Below, in pieces: positions 42,893-51,960 of a stretch of 64,000 nt of DNA. Position 1 is the first letter of the stretch. The number at the start of each line of letters is the position of its first letter. The notes under the pieces are model-generated. The model ran no database searches. It was not told the origin of the DNA and saw only the letters and a program-made list of their open reading frames with translations. Source of the stretch: NCEH01 sp043195125 (lineage in GTDB: Bacteria; Pseudomonadota; Alphaproteobacteria; Rhizobiales; Xanthobacteraceae); NCBI RefSeq assembly GCF_043195125.1, contig NZ_JBAFWR010000001.1. One strand, written 5' to 3'. Made by a program: the position numbers and the translations under genes.

Positions 42893-43344
42893 GGGCACCG
42901 GCTCCGAAAACTGGCGGCGATCCAAAACGGGCCGCGACTGTCAATGAGGGCGTAGCGTGCCGCCCGTGAGTTTTGGCTTAAAAGGCTGACCGTCCATGTC
43001 AAGAATGCGGCGGCCCTTTGCGGAATAAAACGGAGAATTGATGGGAAACGGCTGTTTCCGGCCACTCTGGCGCTCCGGCCGCACCCTCTCGCGCGGATCC
43101 CCACACCGGGGGGCGGTAAAAATGCCCCCGCTAAATTCTTTGCCGGCAGGTTGTCAGGGGAGGGGGAGTCCGACCTTGTGTCGCATCGGTGCGCCTGTGC
43201 GCCGCAATTGCGGGGTGCGGTGATTTGTGTTTGATTTAAGTCAAGAATGCGCCGGTCCACCGGGCGCGCTTACGGCGTCCGCCAACTACCGATCACCGCT
43301 GCGCTTGCGGTAGCGACGGCGCCGCGCAGGGAGAGCAGATTACC
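42893..43344. other. 452-base intergenic region upstream of coxB
   Basis: No gene is supported here. It contains the FNR/FixK-like box described separately and a 12-base direct repeat, GTCAAGAATGCG, at 42998-43009 and 43240-43251, 242 bases apart. The second copy overlaps the right half of the box. The rest includes C/G-rich runs without clear structure. Confidence 0.55.
43231..43244 (+). promoter_or_regulatory. FNR/FixK-type box upstream of coxB
   Basis: TTGATTTAAGTCAA matches TTGAT-N4-(A/G)TCAA, the recognition pattern of FNR/FixK regulators in alphaproteobacteria, with both half-sites intact. It lies 100 bases before the coxB ATG. FixK/FNR commonly switch between high- and low-affinity oxidases, so repression of the aa3 oxidase at low oxygen is the likely meaning. 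Confidence 0.7.
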
Positions 43345-44217
43345 ATGATTTCGTTCATTCGCACCGGTGCTCTCGCCGTGGCCGCGATGGTCGCCGCGAT
43401 TTCGCTGAGCTCGGCTGCGTGGGCCGGTATGGGCCAGCCGTCCGACTGGCAGATCGGCCTTCAGGATGCCGCGACGCCCGTGATGGCCAGCATCCATTCG
43501 TTCAACAATTTCGTGCTCGCCATCATCGTGGCCATCGTGCTGTTCGTGATGGTGCTGCTGGCGATCGTGATGGTCCGCTTCAACGAGCGGGCCAATCCGG
43601 TGCCCTCGAAGACCTCCCACAACACGCTGATCGAGGTCATCTGGACGGTTGCTCCGGTGATGATCCTGGTGGCGATCGCGATCCCCTCGTTCCGCCTGCT
43701 CCATCTGGAGCTGAACATTCCGCCGGCGGACATGACCGTGAAGGTTACGGGCCATCAGTGGTACTGGTCCTATGAATATCCGGATAACGGCGGCTTCGGC
43801 TTTGATTCGCTGATGGTGCCGGAGAAGGATCTGAAGCCAGGCCAGCCCCGCCTGCTGGCGGTGGACAATGAAGTGATCGTGCCGGTGAACAAGACCGTGC
43901 GGATCCAGGTGACCGCCGCCGACGTCATCCATTCCTTCGCGGTGCCGTCCTTCGGCGTTAAGATCGACGCGTTGCCCGGGCGCCTGAATGAATCCTGGTT
44001 CAAGGCGACCAAGGAAGGCATCTATTACGGCCAATGCTCCGAACTGTGTGGTCGCGACCACGCGTTCATGCCGATCGCGGTGCGTGTGGTGAGCCAGGCC
44101 GAGTTCGACGCCTGGATCGCGCAGGCCAAGCAGAAGTTCTCTGCGGCACCCTCGTCCGTCCGCACGGTGCAGGCGCCGGTCGCCGGAACGCTTGTGCTCG
44201 CTGATGCGGCCAACTGA
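43345..44217 (+). CDS. coxB: Cytochrome c oxidase subunit II
   Basis: Subunit II carries the CuA centre that accepts electrons from cytochrome c. The 290-residue protein has a signal peptide, two membrane helices at about 50-80 and 95-120, and the periplasmic cupredoxin domain. The electron-entry tryptophan region is VTGHQWYWSYEYPD. The CuA ligands include H in DVIHSFAVPSFGVK and C231 and C235 in YYGQCSELCGRDHAFMPI. Together with coxA it forms an aa3-type oxidase unit ending in a terminator after coxA. Confidence 0.96.
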   Translation: MISFIRTGALAVAAMVAAISLSSAAWAGMGQPSDWQIGLQDAATPVMASIHSFNNFVLAIIVAIVLFVMVLLAIVMVRFNERANPVPSKTSHNTLIEVIWTVAPVMILVAIAIPSFRLLHLELNIPPADMTVKVTGHQWYWSYEYPDNGGFGFDSLMVPEKDLKPGQPRLLAVDNEVIVPVNKTVRIQVTAADVIHSFAVPSFGVKIDALPGRLNESWFKATKEGIYYGQCSELCGRDHAFMPIAVRVVSQAEFDAWIAQAKQKFSAAPSSVRTVQAPVAGTLVLADAAN

Positions 44218-44372
44218 GGCGCCCGCCTCGGACGCATCGACCGGAAACAACTCGCGCGAGATGGCAGGACGCCGCCTCGTGTGCGAAATCGAAGGGCCCG
44301 CCCACGGGCCTGGTACGACCCGACGGCGCTTAAAGATAAGACGGCAACGTCAAGAGATTGAGGACTAGACTC

Positions 44373-45983
44373 ATGGCCACCGAGGCTATCGCGCACGACG
44401 CGGCACATGCCGAGCACAATCCCACGGGATGGAAGCGGTGGGTGTTCTCGACGAATAACAAGGACATCGGCATCATGTACCTGATCTTCGCCATCGTGGC
44501 GGGGATCGTGGGCGGCGCGCTGTCCATCGGCATCCGTCTGGAACTGATGGAGCCGGGCCTTCAATATTTCAAGAATCCGCAGACCTTCAACGTGTTCACC
44601 ACGGGCCACGGCCTTATCATGATCTTCTTCATGGTGATGCCCGCGCTGATCGGCGGCTTCGGCAATTACTTCATTCCCTTGATGATCGGCGCGCCGGACA
44701 CGGCCTTCCCGCGCATCAACAACATCGCGTTCTGGCTGATGCCGCCCGCATTCGCGCTCGCGATCATCTCGCTGTTCGTCGAAGGCGCCGCCGGCTCCAA
44801 CGGCTTCGGCGGCGGTTGGACCATCTATCCCCCGCTGTCGTCCAAGCTCGGCCACCCCGGCCCGGCCATGGATCTGCTGATCTTCGCGCTGCATATCGCT
44901 GGCGCGTCCTCGATCCTTGGCGCGATCAACCTCATCACCACCATCTTCAACATGCGCGCGCCTGGCATGACGCTGCACAAGATGCCGCTGTTCGCCTGGG
45001 CCCAGCTGATCACCGCCTTCCTGCTGTTGCTGTCGCTCCCGGTGCTTGCCGGCGCCATCACCATGCTGCTGACGGATCGCAATTTCGGCACCACCTTCTT
45101 CGATCCGGCCGGCGGCGGCGATCCGATCCTGTTCCAGCACCTGTTCTGGTTCTTCGGCCACCCCGAGGTGTACATCCTGATCCTGCCGGGCTTCGGCATC
45201 GTCTCCCATATCGTCTCGACCTTCTCGCGCAAGCCGGTGTTCGGTTATCTCGGCATGGCCTACGCCATGGTCGCGATCGGCGTGGTCGGCTTCGTGGTGT
45301 GGGCGCACCATATGTATACGGTTGGCCTCTCCGCCTCGACGCAGTCCTATTTCGTCGCGGCGACCATGATCATCGCCATTCCGACGGGCGTGAAGATCTT
45401 CTCCTGGATTGCCACCATGTGGGGTGGATCGGTGCAGTTCCGCACCCCCATGCTGTGGGCCATCGGGTTCATCTTCCTCTTCACGGTCGGCGGCGTCACC
45501 GGCGTCGTGCTCTCGAACGCCGGCATCGACCGTTCGCTGCATGACACCTATTACGTGGTGGCCCATTTCCACTACGTGCTGTCGCTCGGCGCCGTGTTCG
45601 CCATCTTCGCCGGCTGGTACTATTGGTTCCCGAAGATGAGCGGCTACATGATCCCGGAATTCTGGGGCAAGCTGCACTTCTGGGTTACGTTCGTGGGCGT
45701 GAACCTGGTGTTCTTCCCGCAGCATTTCCTCGGCCTCGCCGGCATGCCGCGCCGCTATGTGGACTATCCCGATGCGTTCGCGCATTGGAACTACATCTCG
45801 TCCATCGGCTCCTATATCTCCGGCTTCGCCGTGCTGATCTTCCTGACCGGCATCGTGGTTGCCTTTCGCCGCAAGGAGTTGGCTGGACCGAACCCCTGGG
45901 GTCCCGGTGCGACCACCCTGGAGTGGACGTTGACCTCGCCTCCTCCGTTCCACCAGTTCGAAGTTCTGCCGCGCATCAAGTGA
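44373..45983 (+). CDS. coxA: Cytochrome c oxidase subunit I
   Basis: Subunit I holds heme a and the heme a3-CuB site. The 536-residue, 12-helix protein shows FTTGHGLIMIFFMVMPALIGGFGNY, LFWFFGHPEVYILILPGFGIVSHI with the CuB-ligand histidine and tyrosine, WAHHMYTVGL and YYVVAHFHYVLSLGA. These are A-type oxidase features, including the HPEVY motif that gives the D/K-channel tyrosine. I start it at the ATG giving MATEAIAHD; GAGGA lies upstream. A strong hairpin follows the stop. Confidence 0.97.
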   Translation: MATEAIAHDAAHAEHNPTGWKRWVFSTNNKDIGIMYLIFAIVAGIVGGALSIGIRLELMEPGLQYFKNPQTFNVFTTGHGLIMIFFMVMPALIGGFGNYFIPLMIGAPDTAFPRINNIAFWLMPPAFALAIISLFVEGAAGSNGFGGGWTIYPPLSSKLGHPGPAMDLLIFALHIAGASSILGAINLITTIFNMRAPGMTLHKMPLFAWAQLITAFLLLLSLPVLAGAITMLLTDRNFGTTFFDPAGGGDPILFQHLFWFFGHPEVYILILPGFGIVSHIVSTFSRKPVFGYLGMAYAMVAIGVVGFVVWAHHMYTVGLSASTQSYFVAATMIIAIPTGVKIFSWIATMWGGSVQFRTPMLWAIGFIFLFTVGGVTGVVLSNAGIDRSLHDTYYVVAHFHYVLSLGAVFAIFAGWYYWFPKMSGYMIPEFWGKLHFWVTFVGVNLVFFPQHFLGLAGMPRRYVDYPDAFAHWNYISSIGSYISGFAVLIFLTGIVVAFRRKELAGPNPWGPGATTLEWTLTSPPPFHQFEVLPRIK

Positions 45984-46006
45984 GCGTCGGCTTTTCCCTC
46001 GGGGTG

Positions 46007-46040
46007 AACCGGCGCGGTTTCCCGCGCCGGTTCTGTTTCG
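46007..46040 (+). terminator. Intrinsic terminator after coxA
   Basis: AACCGGCGCGG at 46007-46017 pairs perfectly with CCGCGCCGGTT at 46022-46032 around TTTC, followed by CTGTTTCG. It separates coxBA from the assembly-factor genes, which therefore need read-through or their own promoter. Confidence 0.75.
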
Positions 46041-46233
46041 AGAGTTGGTTCGAAAACGGCCAGCGGTGACGGACACCTGCAATGTATCCGCCACTGAAAT
46101 GCCGGTGGAGGGTCTGGGAAGGTTCCCGCGGTGGGGAACCGGAGGCGCCGCAAGGCCGGCTTAGTTGACGCGTATGAGGGAACCGCGCCGCCCTGCGGTT
46201 CCGAGCAAGATCAGTATGACAGGACCGGTACGC

Positions 46234-47166
46234 ATGAGTGACGTGAGCGTGAGCTTGAACCAGACGACGGGAGGTAGCGAAACGGGCCTTGGCCTCGCTT
46301 CGCCGCGCGATTACCTGTCGCTCCTGAAGCCGCGCGTCATGTCGCTGGTGATCTTCACGGCTTTGGTCGGCCTGGTTCGTGCGCCCGACCACGTGCACCC
46401 GGTGATCGCCTTTACAGCCCTGCTGTGCATCGCGGTTGGCGCTGGCGCGGCCGGGGCGCTCAACATGTGGTGGGATGCCGATATCGACGCCGTCATGTCG
46501 CGCACCAAGAATCGCCCCATCCCTGGCGGACGGGTGACGCCACAGGAGGCGCTGGCCTTCGGCCTGACCCTCTCGGCCTTTTCAGTCGTGGTGCTTGGCC
46601 TGCTGGTGAATGTGCTCGCCGGTGCCCTGCTTGCCTTCACGATCTTCTTCTACGTGGTCATCTACACCATGTGGCTGAAGCGCTCGACATCGCAGAACAT
46701 CGTCATCGGCGGTGCTGCGGGCGCGTTTCCGCCCATGGTGGCATGGGCGGCTGCCTCTGGCTCGGTGGGCCTTGAAAGCCTCCTCCTCGTGGCGATCATC
46801 TTCTTCTGGACGCCGCCGCATTTCTGGGCGCTCGCGTTGTATCGCGCCGATGATTATGCCCGCGCCGGGGTTCCCATGCTGCCCGTAACCGCGGGGCCCG
46901 ATGAGACCCGTCGTCAAATCCTGCTTTACACGCTTTTCCTGGTGCCGCTGGCCTTGGTGCCGGTCGGGCTGGGCTATGCCGGGTATGGCTATGGTGCGGT
47001 GGCCGCCATTTTGGGCGCGGGCATGATATGGCTCGCCGTGAAGGTCTATCGCGTGCGCGAGGGCGCAGCGGCCGTAAAGGCAAGCAAGCAATTGTTCGGC
47101 TTCTCCATTCTCTATCTGTTTTTGCTCTTCGCCTCGCTTTTGGTCGAAGCGCTGGTGGGAGTTTGA
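46234..47166 (+). CDS. ctaB: Protoheme IX farnesyltransferase (heme O synthase)
   Basis: CtaB adds the farnesyl tail that turns heme b into heme o, the precursor of heme a. The 310-residue membrane protein has about nine helices and the prenyltransferase motif GALNMWWDADIDAVMSRTKNRPIPGG. WTPPHFWALALYRADDYARAGVPMLPV is a second family signature. I choose the ATG giving MSDVSVSLN; an earlier in-frame ATG at 46216 is possible. The next gene starts three bases after the stop. Confidence 0.95.
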   Translation: MSDVSVSLNQTTGGSETGLGLASPRDYLSLLKPRVMSLVIFTALVGLVRAPDHVHPVIAFTALLCIAVGAGAAGALNMWWDADIDAVMSRTKNRPIPGGRVTPQEALAFGLTLSAFSVVVLGLLVNVLAGALLAFTIFFYVVIYTMWLKRSTSQNIVIGGAAGAFPPMVAWAAASGSVGLESLLLVAIIFFWTPPHFWALALYRADDYARAGVPMLPVTAGPDETRRQILLYTLFLVPLALVPVGLGYAGYGYGAVAAILGAGMIWLAVKVYRVREGAAAVKASKQLFGFSILYLFLLFASLLVEALVGV

Positions 47167-47169
47167 TCC

Positions 47170-47352
47170 GTGGTGGATGAGAAGGACAAGCGAGCGCCTG
47201 AGGTACAGGGCGTCGTTCTGACCGAGGAGCAGAAGCGGCGCCGACGGGCGCGATCTGTCGCCATCGCGTCGGTGCTGGGTTTTCTGGTGATCCTTTTCTA
47301 CGTGGTCACCATCGTGAAGATGGGTCCGGCCGTGCTGAACAGGCCACTGTGA
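47170..47352 (+). CDS. Small single-helix protein of the oxidase locus (CoxF-like)
   Basis: The 60-residue protein starts at a GTG three bases after ctaB and ends seven bases before ctaG. The first half is charged and contains a KRRRRAR cluster. Residues 29-52, SVAIASVLGFLVILFYVVTIVKMG, form one membrane helix. A short protein in this position is typical of alphaproteobacterial cox loci and is often called CoxF; I assign it by position and topology, not by a motif. A role in oxidase assembly is inferred. Confidence 0.75.
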   Translation: MVDEKDKRAPEVQGVVLTEEQKRRRRARSVAIASVLGFLVILFYVVTIVKMGPAVLNRPL

Positions 47353-47359
47353 GGACGCA

Positions 47360-48001
47360 ATGAGCACTTCCCCGCCCCCCCCCTTACCCGAACCTGGTCC
47401 CATCGTCGCAAAGCGGCGTCGGTTCCGGCATATGCCGGTCGCTTTGGCGTGCCTCGCCTTTGCCGTCGGCATGGTGGGCGCGGCTTATGCCATCGTGCCT
47501 TTCTACGCGATGTTCTGCTCGCTCACCGGTTTCGGCGGTGCGACGCGGGTCGGCACGGCCGCACCTGACAAGGTGCTCGACCGCACGATCCAGGTGCGCT
47601 TCGATTCCAATATCGCCCCCGGCCTGCCCTGGGAGTTCAAGCCGGAGCAGGCGGACGTGAGCGTGCGCATTGGCGAGACCAAGATGGTCTATTATCTCGC
47701 CCGCAATCTTTCGTCGGCGGAAACCTATGGCAACGCCACTTACAATGTCACGCCGGCCCCGGCGGGTGCGTATTTCGTGAAAATGCAGTGCTTCTGCTTT
47801 TCCGAGCAGACCATGCACGCCAACGAAAAGGTAGACATGCCGGTGGTGTTCTTCATTGATCCAGCCATCGCGGACGATCCCGAATTCAACACTGTGAAGA
47901 CCATCACATTGTCTTACACCTTCTTCCCGGCGCCCAAGCCTGCGGCACCGGTGGCGCGCGCGGCTGAGCCTGCGAGCGAGAGTTCGAAAAAGGCTCTGTG
48001 A
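47360..48001 (+). CDS. ctaG: Cytochrome c oxidase assembly protein CtaG/Cox11
   Basis: CtaG delivers copper to the CuB site of subunit I. The 213-residue protein has one N-terminal membrane helix at about 25-50 and a periplasmic immunoglobulin-like domain. The copper-binding CFCF motif occurs in VKMQCFCFSEQTM, and the family pattern NATYNVTPAPAGAYF precedes it. It ends with a Pro/Ala-rich tail. It lies between the CoxF-like gene and coxC. Confidence 0.95.
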   Translation: MSTSPPPPLPEPGPIVAKRRRFRHMPVALACLAFAVGMVGAAYAIVPFYAMFCSLTGFGGATRVGTAAPDKVLDRTIQVRFDSNIAPGLPWEFKPEQADVSVRIGETKMVYYLARNLSSAETYGNATYNVTPAPAGAYFVKMQCFCFSEQTMHANEKVDMPVVFFIDPAIADDPEFNTVKTITLSYTFFPAPKPAAPVARAAEPASESSKKAL

Positions 48002-48143
48002 GCCGGCGTGAGCGGCGGCGCCAGGACAGGATTAAGCCCGGACTGCCGGGCGGGTTGGTTGTTGGGATGGACGTAACCGTCGCATTGCGGCGGAGCGTAA
48101 GGTCCTGGTAGAATTTTAATGCTGGAAGGGGAGGCCGCTTCAA

Positions 48144-48974
48144 ATGGCCGAGGGACACGTGAAGCAGCACGATTATCACATGGTGGAGCCGAGCCCGTGG
48201 CCCATCGTGGGCTCGATCTCGGCCTTCATCCTCACCGCTGGTGCGGTGGTGTGGATGCATGGTGGAACGGCGATCCCGATGGGCATCGGGTTCCTGGGCG
48301 TGCTCTACACCATGTTTGGCTGGTGGCGGGACATGATCCGCGAAGGCCATCTGGGTTTCCATACCCCGGTGGTGCAGATAGGCCTGCGCTACGGCATGAT
48401 CCTGTTCATCGCCTCCGAAGTCATGTTCTTCGTCGCGTGGTTTTGGGCCTATTTCGATGCGGCGCTGTTTTCCGGCGAAGCGATAAATTATTCGCGGTTC
48501 GAGGTGACCGGCGGCGTGTGGCCGCCCCATGGCATCGAATCGCTGGATCCCTGGCACCTGCCGCTGCTCAACACCCTGCTGCTGCTGACCTCCGGCACGA
48601 CGGTCACATGGGCGCATCACGCGTTGCTGGAGAATGACCGCCAGGGCCTCAAGTGGGGCCTGCTGCTCACGGTCGTGCTGGGCGTGCTGTTCACGACGTG
48701 CCAGGCGTTCGAATATCTGCACGTGCACTTCGGCTTCTCGGGCAACATTTATGGCGCCACCTTCTTCATGGCGACCGGCTTCCATGGCTTCCATGTGATC
48801 GTGGGCACCATCTTCCTCCTGGTGTGCCTGCTGCGCGCCGTCGCAGGGGATTTTACGCCGCAGAAGCATTTCGGCTTCGAAGCCGCCGCTTGGTACTGGC
48901 ACTTCGTGGACGTGGTGTGGCTCTTCCTGTTCGCCTTTATCTACGTCTGGGGCGCCGGCTCGTCCGTCCATTGA
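48144..48974 (+). CDS. coxC: Cytochrome c oxidase subunit III
   Basis: Subunit III stabilises the proton-pumping core. The 276-residue protein has seven membrane helices and the family patterns HDYHMVEPSPWPIVGS, GMILFIASEVMFFVAWFWAYFDAAL, GTTVTWAHHALLE and the final AAAWYWHFVDVVWLFLFAFIYVWG. The ATG is 142 bases after ctaG. A strong intrinsic terminator follows the stop. Confidence 0.96.
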   Translation: MAEGHVKQHDYHMVEPSPWPIVGSISAFILTAGAVVWMHGGTAIPMGIGFLGVLYTMFGWWRDMIREGHLGFHTPVVQIGLRYGMILFIASEVMFFVAWFWAYFDAALFSGEAINYSRFEVTGGVWPPHGIESLDPWHLPLLNTLLLLTSGTTVTWAHHALLENDRQGLKWGLLLTVVLGVLFTTCQAFEYLHVHFGFSGNIYGATFFMATGFHGFHVIVGTIFLLVCLLRAVAGDFTPQKHFGFEAAAWYWHFVDVVWLFLFAFIYVWGAGSSVH

Positions 48975-49009
48975 AGTTGTGGAGCCCCACGGGTTTCTTA
49001 GGAATCGGC

Positions 49010-49039
49010 GGGGCGGCGTGAGCCGCCCCGTTTTGTTTG
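49010..49039 (+). terminator. Intrinsic terminator after coxC
   Basis: CGGGGCGGC at 49010-49018 and GCCGCCCCG at 49023-49031 form a perfect nine-base stem with a GTGA loop, followed by TTTTGTTT. It lies between coxC and the DUF983/surf1 pair. Confidence 0.88.
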
Positions 49040-49072
49040 GTAGCTGGCCGCGGCCGCGGAACGGGAATACCC

Positions 49073-49456
49073 ATGGAACCGTATTACAGCCCTGTTTCGC
49101 CCATCGTCGCCGGCCTATCCTGCCGCTGCCCGCGCTGTGGGAAGGGAAAGCTGTTCAAGGGGTTCCTCCAGCTCGCGCCGGAATGCGAGGCCTGCGGCCT
49201 GGACTATTCGTTCATCGACGCCGGTGATGGGCCAGCGGTGTTCGTCATCCTCATCGGCGGGTTTTTGGTGGTGGCGCTCGCCTTCTGGGTCGAAGTCACG
49301 TTCGAACCGCCCCTTTGGGTCCACGCCTTGCTCTGGATTCCCGGCATTCTGATCGTCACGCTCGGGCTCCTTCGCCCGTTCAAGGGTGTGCTGGTCGCGA
49401 TGCAATATGCGAACCGGGCATCCGAGGGGCGACTGGAGCCGCGCGACGGCGAATGA
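49073..49456 (+). CDS. DUF983 family membrane protein
   Basis: The 127-residue protein starts with a cysteine-rich region, CRCPRCGKGKLFKGFLQLAPECEACGLDYSF, which could bind zinc, followed by two membrane helices at about 50-75 and 80-105. DUF983 proteins sit between coxC and surf1 in alphaproteobacterial oxidase loci, as here. Function is unproven, with oxidase assembly the obvious guess. The last four bases overlap surf1 (ATGA). Confidence 0.88.
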   Translation: MEPYYSPVSPIVAGLSCRCPRCGKGKLFKGFLQLAPECEACGLDYSFIDAGDGPAVFVILIGGFLVVALAFWVEVTFEPPLWVHALLWIPGILIVTLGLLRPFKGVLVAMQYANRASEGRLEPRDGE

Positions 49457-50196
49457 GCGGGGCGGCGCGTCGCGGGCTGCTGCTGCCCACCCTGGCCACC
49501 TTCGCTGCGCTTGCCGTGCTGATCGGCCTCGGTACGTGGCAGTTGGAACGGCTAAGCTGGAAGAACGAACTGGTCGCTCAAGTCCAGGAGCGTGCCACCC
49601 AGCATCCGCACCCGGTGCTCCCCGTGTCCCAATGGCCAAGCGTTACCCGTGAGGTGGACGAGTATCAGCCGGTGCGTGCTACCGGCATCTTCGACCATGG
49701 GAAGGAGACCTTGGTCTACACGGTGCTGTCCGACCCGAAAGGGCCGTTCAAGGGGCCCGGATTCCTGGTGCTGACGCCGCTGATGCTGGCCGACGGATCG
49801 GCGATCCTGGTCAATCGCGGCTTCGTGCCGGAAGATCGCCGCGCGCCTGAGAGGCGGCGGGAGGGGCAGATCGAAGGGACCGTCACCATCACGGGCCTTC
49901 TGCGCATGCCGGAAGAAGCCAGCTGGTTCGTGCCGGCGAACGACCCTGCGCACAATGCCTGGTTTCGCCGCGATCCGGCGGAGATCGGCGCCGCACGCGG
50001 CCTAGCGAAAGTTGCGCCTTTCATCATTGATGCCGATGCGACCGCGAACCCCGGGGGCTTGCCCCAGGGCGGGGAAACGCGGCTCTCCTTTTCCAACCGC
50101 CATTTGGAATATGCACTCACATGGTACGGCCTCGCGGTAACGCTCGCGGGCGTCTATGTGGCGTTCGTCATTTCGAGGCGCCGCGGGACCCTGTGA
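49453..50196 (+). CDS. SURF1-family cytochrome oxidase assembly protein
   Basis: Surf1 helps insert heme a into subunit I. The 247-residue protein has the expected helix at each end, LLLPTLATFAALAVLIGLGTWQLERLSWK and LTWYGLAVTLAGVYVAFVIS, with a periplasmic domain between. The GTWQLERLxWK motif and FLVLTPLMLADGSAILVNRGFVP are family signatures. The start ATG overlaps the DUF983 stop. It ends the oxidase locus. Confidence 0.94.
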   Translation: MSGAARRGLLLPTLATFAALAVLIGLGTWQLERLSWKNELVAQVQERATQHPHPVLPVSQWPSVTREVDEYQPVRATGIFDHGKETLVYTVLSDPKGPFKGPGFLVLTPLMLADGSAILVNRGFVPEDRRAPERRREGQIEGTVTITGLLRMPEEASWFVPANDPAHNAWFRRDPAEIGAARGLAKVAPFIIDADATANPGGLPQGGETRLSFSNRHLEYALTWYGLAVTLAGVYVAFVISRRRGTL

Positions 50197-50203
50197 CCCG
50201 CCT

Positions 50204-50713
50204 TCAGACTCGATAATAACGGCGTGGACGCTCGCCTTCACGCATATAGCCGACGAACCCGGCAACGCCGACGCCTTGGGCAAGAAGGGCAGGGAGCAGT
50301 GCCGCGAGATCGCCCACGGTGAGGCCGTCCGGGGCCAGGAGGTCGCGGATGGCAAATTGGCTGAACGCGGTCACGATCAACCACACGACCAACAAGGCGG
50401 GTGCCAGGGCACGCGTGCGCGCCGAGCGCCGCACGGTCAAAATGACGAAGCTGATCGCCCAGACAAACAGAACGACTTGCGGCAGCAGGCCGAACCTCAG
50501 CATTTGCGAGGACCCACCGGGAGCCGATAGCGAATCCGCAATGGCCGACCATGCCGCTTGGGGGCCGAGGAGGGAAATCAGCGTGAAGATACCCGCGAGC
50601 GGAACAGCTGTGATCCCGCACGCGCACCAGAAGACGATCGCCAAAAGGCCGGAAAGGCGCGGCGCGTCGTCATTGTCATGCCGAACCGGGCGGATCGTGG
50701 GCAGGCGGGGCAT
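50204..50713 (-). CDS. DUF2569-like membrane protein
   Basis: The 169-residue protein starts at the ATG giving MPRLPTIRPVRHD, with AAAGGAT upstream; the longer frame runs into the peptidase gene. It has four hydrophobic segments, LSGLLAIVFWCACGITAVPLAGIFTLISLL, LLPQVVLFVWAISFVIL, LAPALLVVWLIVTAFSQF and the GVGVAGFVGY end. The pattern is that of DUF2569 proteins, but the assignment is by topology and short similarity. It lies 10 bases after the P1 peptidase stop and may be cotranscribed with it. Confidence 0.65.
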   Translation of the reverse strand: MPRLPTIRPVRHDNDDAPRLSGLLAIVFWCACGITAVPLAGIFTLISLLGPQAAWSAIADSLSAPGGSSQMLRFGLLPQVVLFVWAISFVILTVRRSARTRALAPALLVVWLIVTAFSQFAIRDLLAPDGLTVGDLAALLPALLAQGVGVAGFVGYMREGERPRRYYRV

Positions 50714-50723
50714 CTGGTATCCT

Positions 50724-51716
50724 TTAGCGGAAACGGTCGCGCCAAGCGGCTTGGGCGCCGGGAAAAGGCAAGGTGGTGGCTTCGAATACGGCCCGTCCAA
50801 CGGCACGCGCGAGCACGCATGCGGCGGTTGCCCCGAGCTCGGCCTCAGCGTGACGGATCGGGTCAAGCTCTTTGCGACCCGTTGCAAGGGCAAACACGCA
50901 ATCGCCGTCGAGCTGTGTGTGTACCGGAAACAGCGATAAAGCCAAACCATCCTGCGCCATTACGGCAAAGGCACGTGCCTGGGAGCGTGTGAGAACAGCG
51001 TCCGTCGCAACCACCGCAATGGTGGTGTTGGCGCGGGGCGTGGCGCCCTTCATGGCGAGCGCCGAGGCATCGTCCGGCCAATGCTGGGGCATGCCGCAAC
51101 CGCCGAACTCGCCATTCTGCTCGAACGGCGCCGCACGCAGGTGAGGCCCGGTGCCGATAAGCGGGCTGCCCACCGCATTGACCGCCACAAGAGCCCCGAC
51201 CACATGCCCACCCGGTGTTATGGCGGAAGCCGAGCCTAAGCCACCCTTGACGTGAGCCGTGGTCGCGCCGGTGCCTGCTCCGACAGAGCCGAGCAGGAAG
51301 CTGCCGCCACGCGCCGCCTCGGCGGCCTGATATCCAAGGCCGGCATAGGGGGAATGGCGGCCCCAGGCCTTGTCGCCGCCATTGAGGAGGTCGAACAGGA
51401 TCGCGCCGGGCACGATGGGCACCCGCACGGAACCGACCGGGTGCCCGCGTCCCCGCTCCGCAAGCCAGGACATGATCCCGGAGCCAGCATCAAGTCCGAA
51501 GGCCGATCCGCCGGAGAGGAAGAGCGCATCCACATGCTGGACGCTGGCACCGGGGGCGAGAAGGTCTGTTTCGCGGGTGCCGGGGCTGCCACCACGCACA
51601 TCGACGGCGGCGATGGTCGGTACATCGCACAGCACCGCCGTTACGCCCGATCCAAGCTTGAGGTCGGTGGCGTGGCCCACCTGGAGCCCGGGTACGTCGG
51701 TGAGGAGATTCAGCAT
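50724..51716 (-). CDS. P1 family peptidase (DmpA-like)
   Basis: The 330-residue protein belongs to the DmpA/P1 family of self-processing aminopeptidases. Evidence is LTDVPGLQVGHATDLKLGSGVTAVLC at the start, VDALFLSGGSAFGLDAGSGIMSWLAERGRG, GSVGAGTGATTAHVKGGLGSAS and NTTIAVVATDAVLTRSQARAFAVMAQDGL. The serine/threonine nucleophile is expected before the last of these segments. It lacks a signal peptide, so it is cytoplasmic. The physiological peptide substrate is unknown. Confidence 0.9.
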   Translation of the reverse strand: MLNLLTDVPGLQVGHATDLKLGSGVTAVLCDVPTIAAVDVRGGSPGTRETDLLAPGASVQHVDALFLSGGSAFGLDAGSGIMSWLAERGRGHPVGSVRVPIVPGAILFDLLNGGDKAWGRHSPYAGLGYQAAEAARGGSFLLGSVGAGTGATTAHVKGGLGSASAITPGGHVVGALVAVNAVGSPLIGTGPHLRAAPFEQNGEFGGCGMPQHWPDDASALAMKGATPRANTTIAVVATDAVLTRSQARAFAVMAQDGLALSLFPVHTQLDGDCVFALATGRKELDPIRHAEAELGATAACVLARAVGRAVFEATTLPFPGAQAAWRDRFR

Positions 51717-51960
51717 GTCACTTCCCGGCCCCCGGGCAACCCCGCCTAAGCTCTAGAGCAGGATCTGCCTTCACGTCCACACCCAGCGCAAGCCAGCCTG
51801 GGCCGGGCTGCGGCAAAGGGGCATATCACATGGCGGGGAGGGCCGTTCCGCTCCCCTTGTGCGAGGGCGCACTTCCGGCCCATGACAGTCGGCGAAAGGC
51901 CCGGCCGTGCGTCTCCCATCGGCGGGTTTCGGTTTCGCGTACGAAGGGTGCGACCCTCCC

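Noticed and set aside
44025..46094. A 689-codon minus-strand frame across coxB and coxA
   Set aside because: It is antisense to two strongly conserved oxidase subunits and has the His/Gln/Asp-rich composition of a shadow frame.
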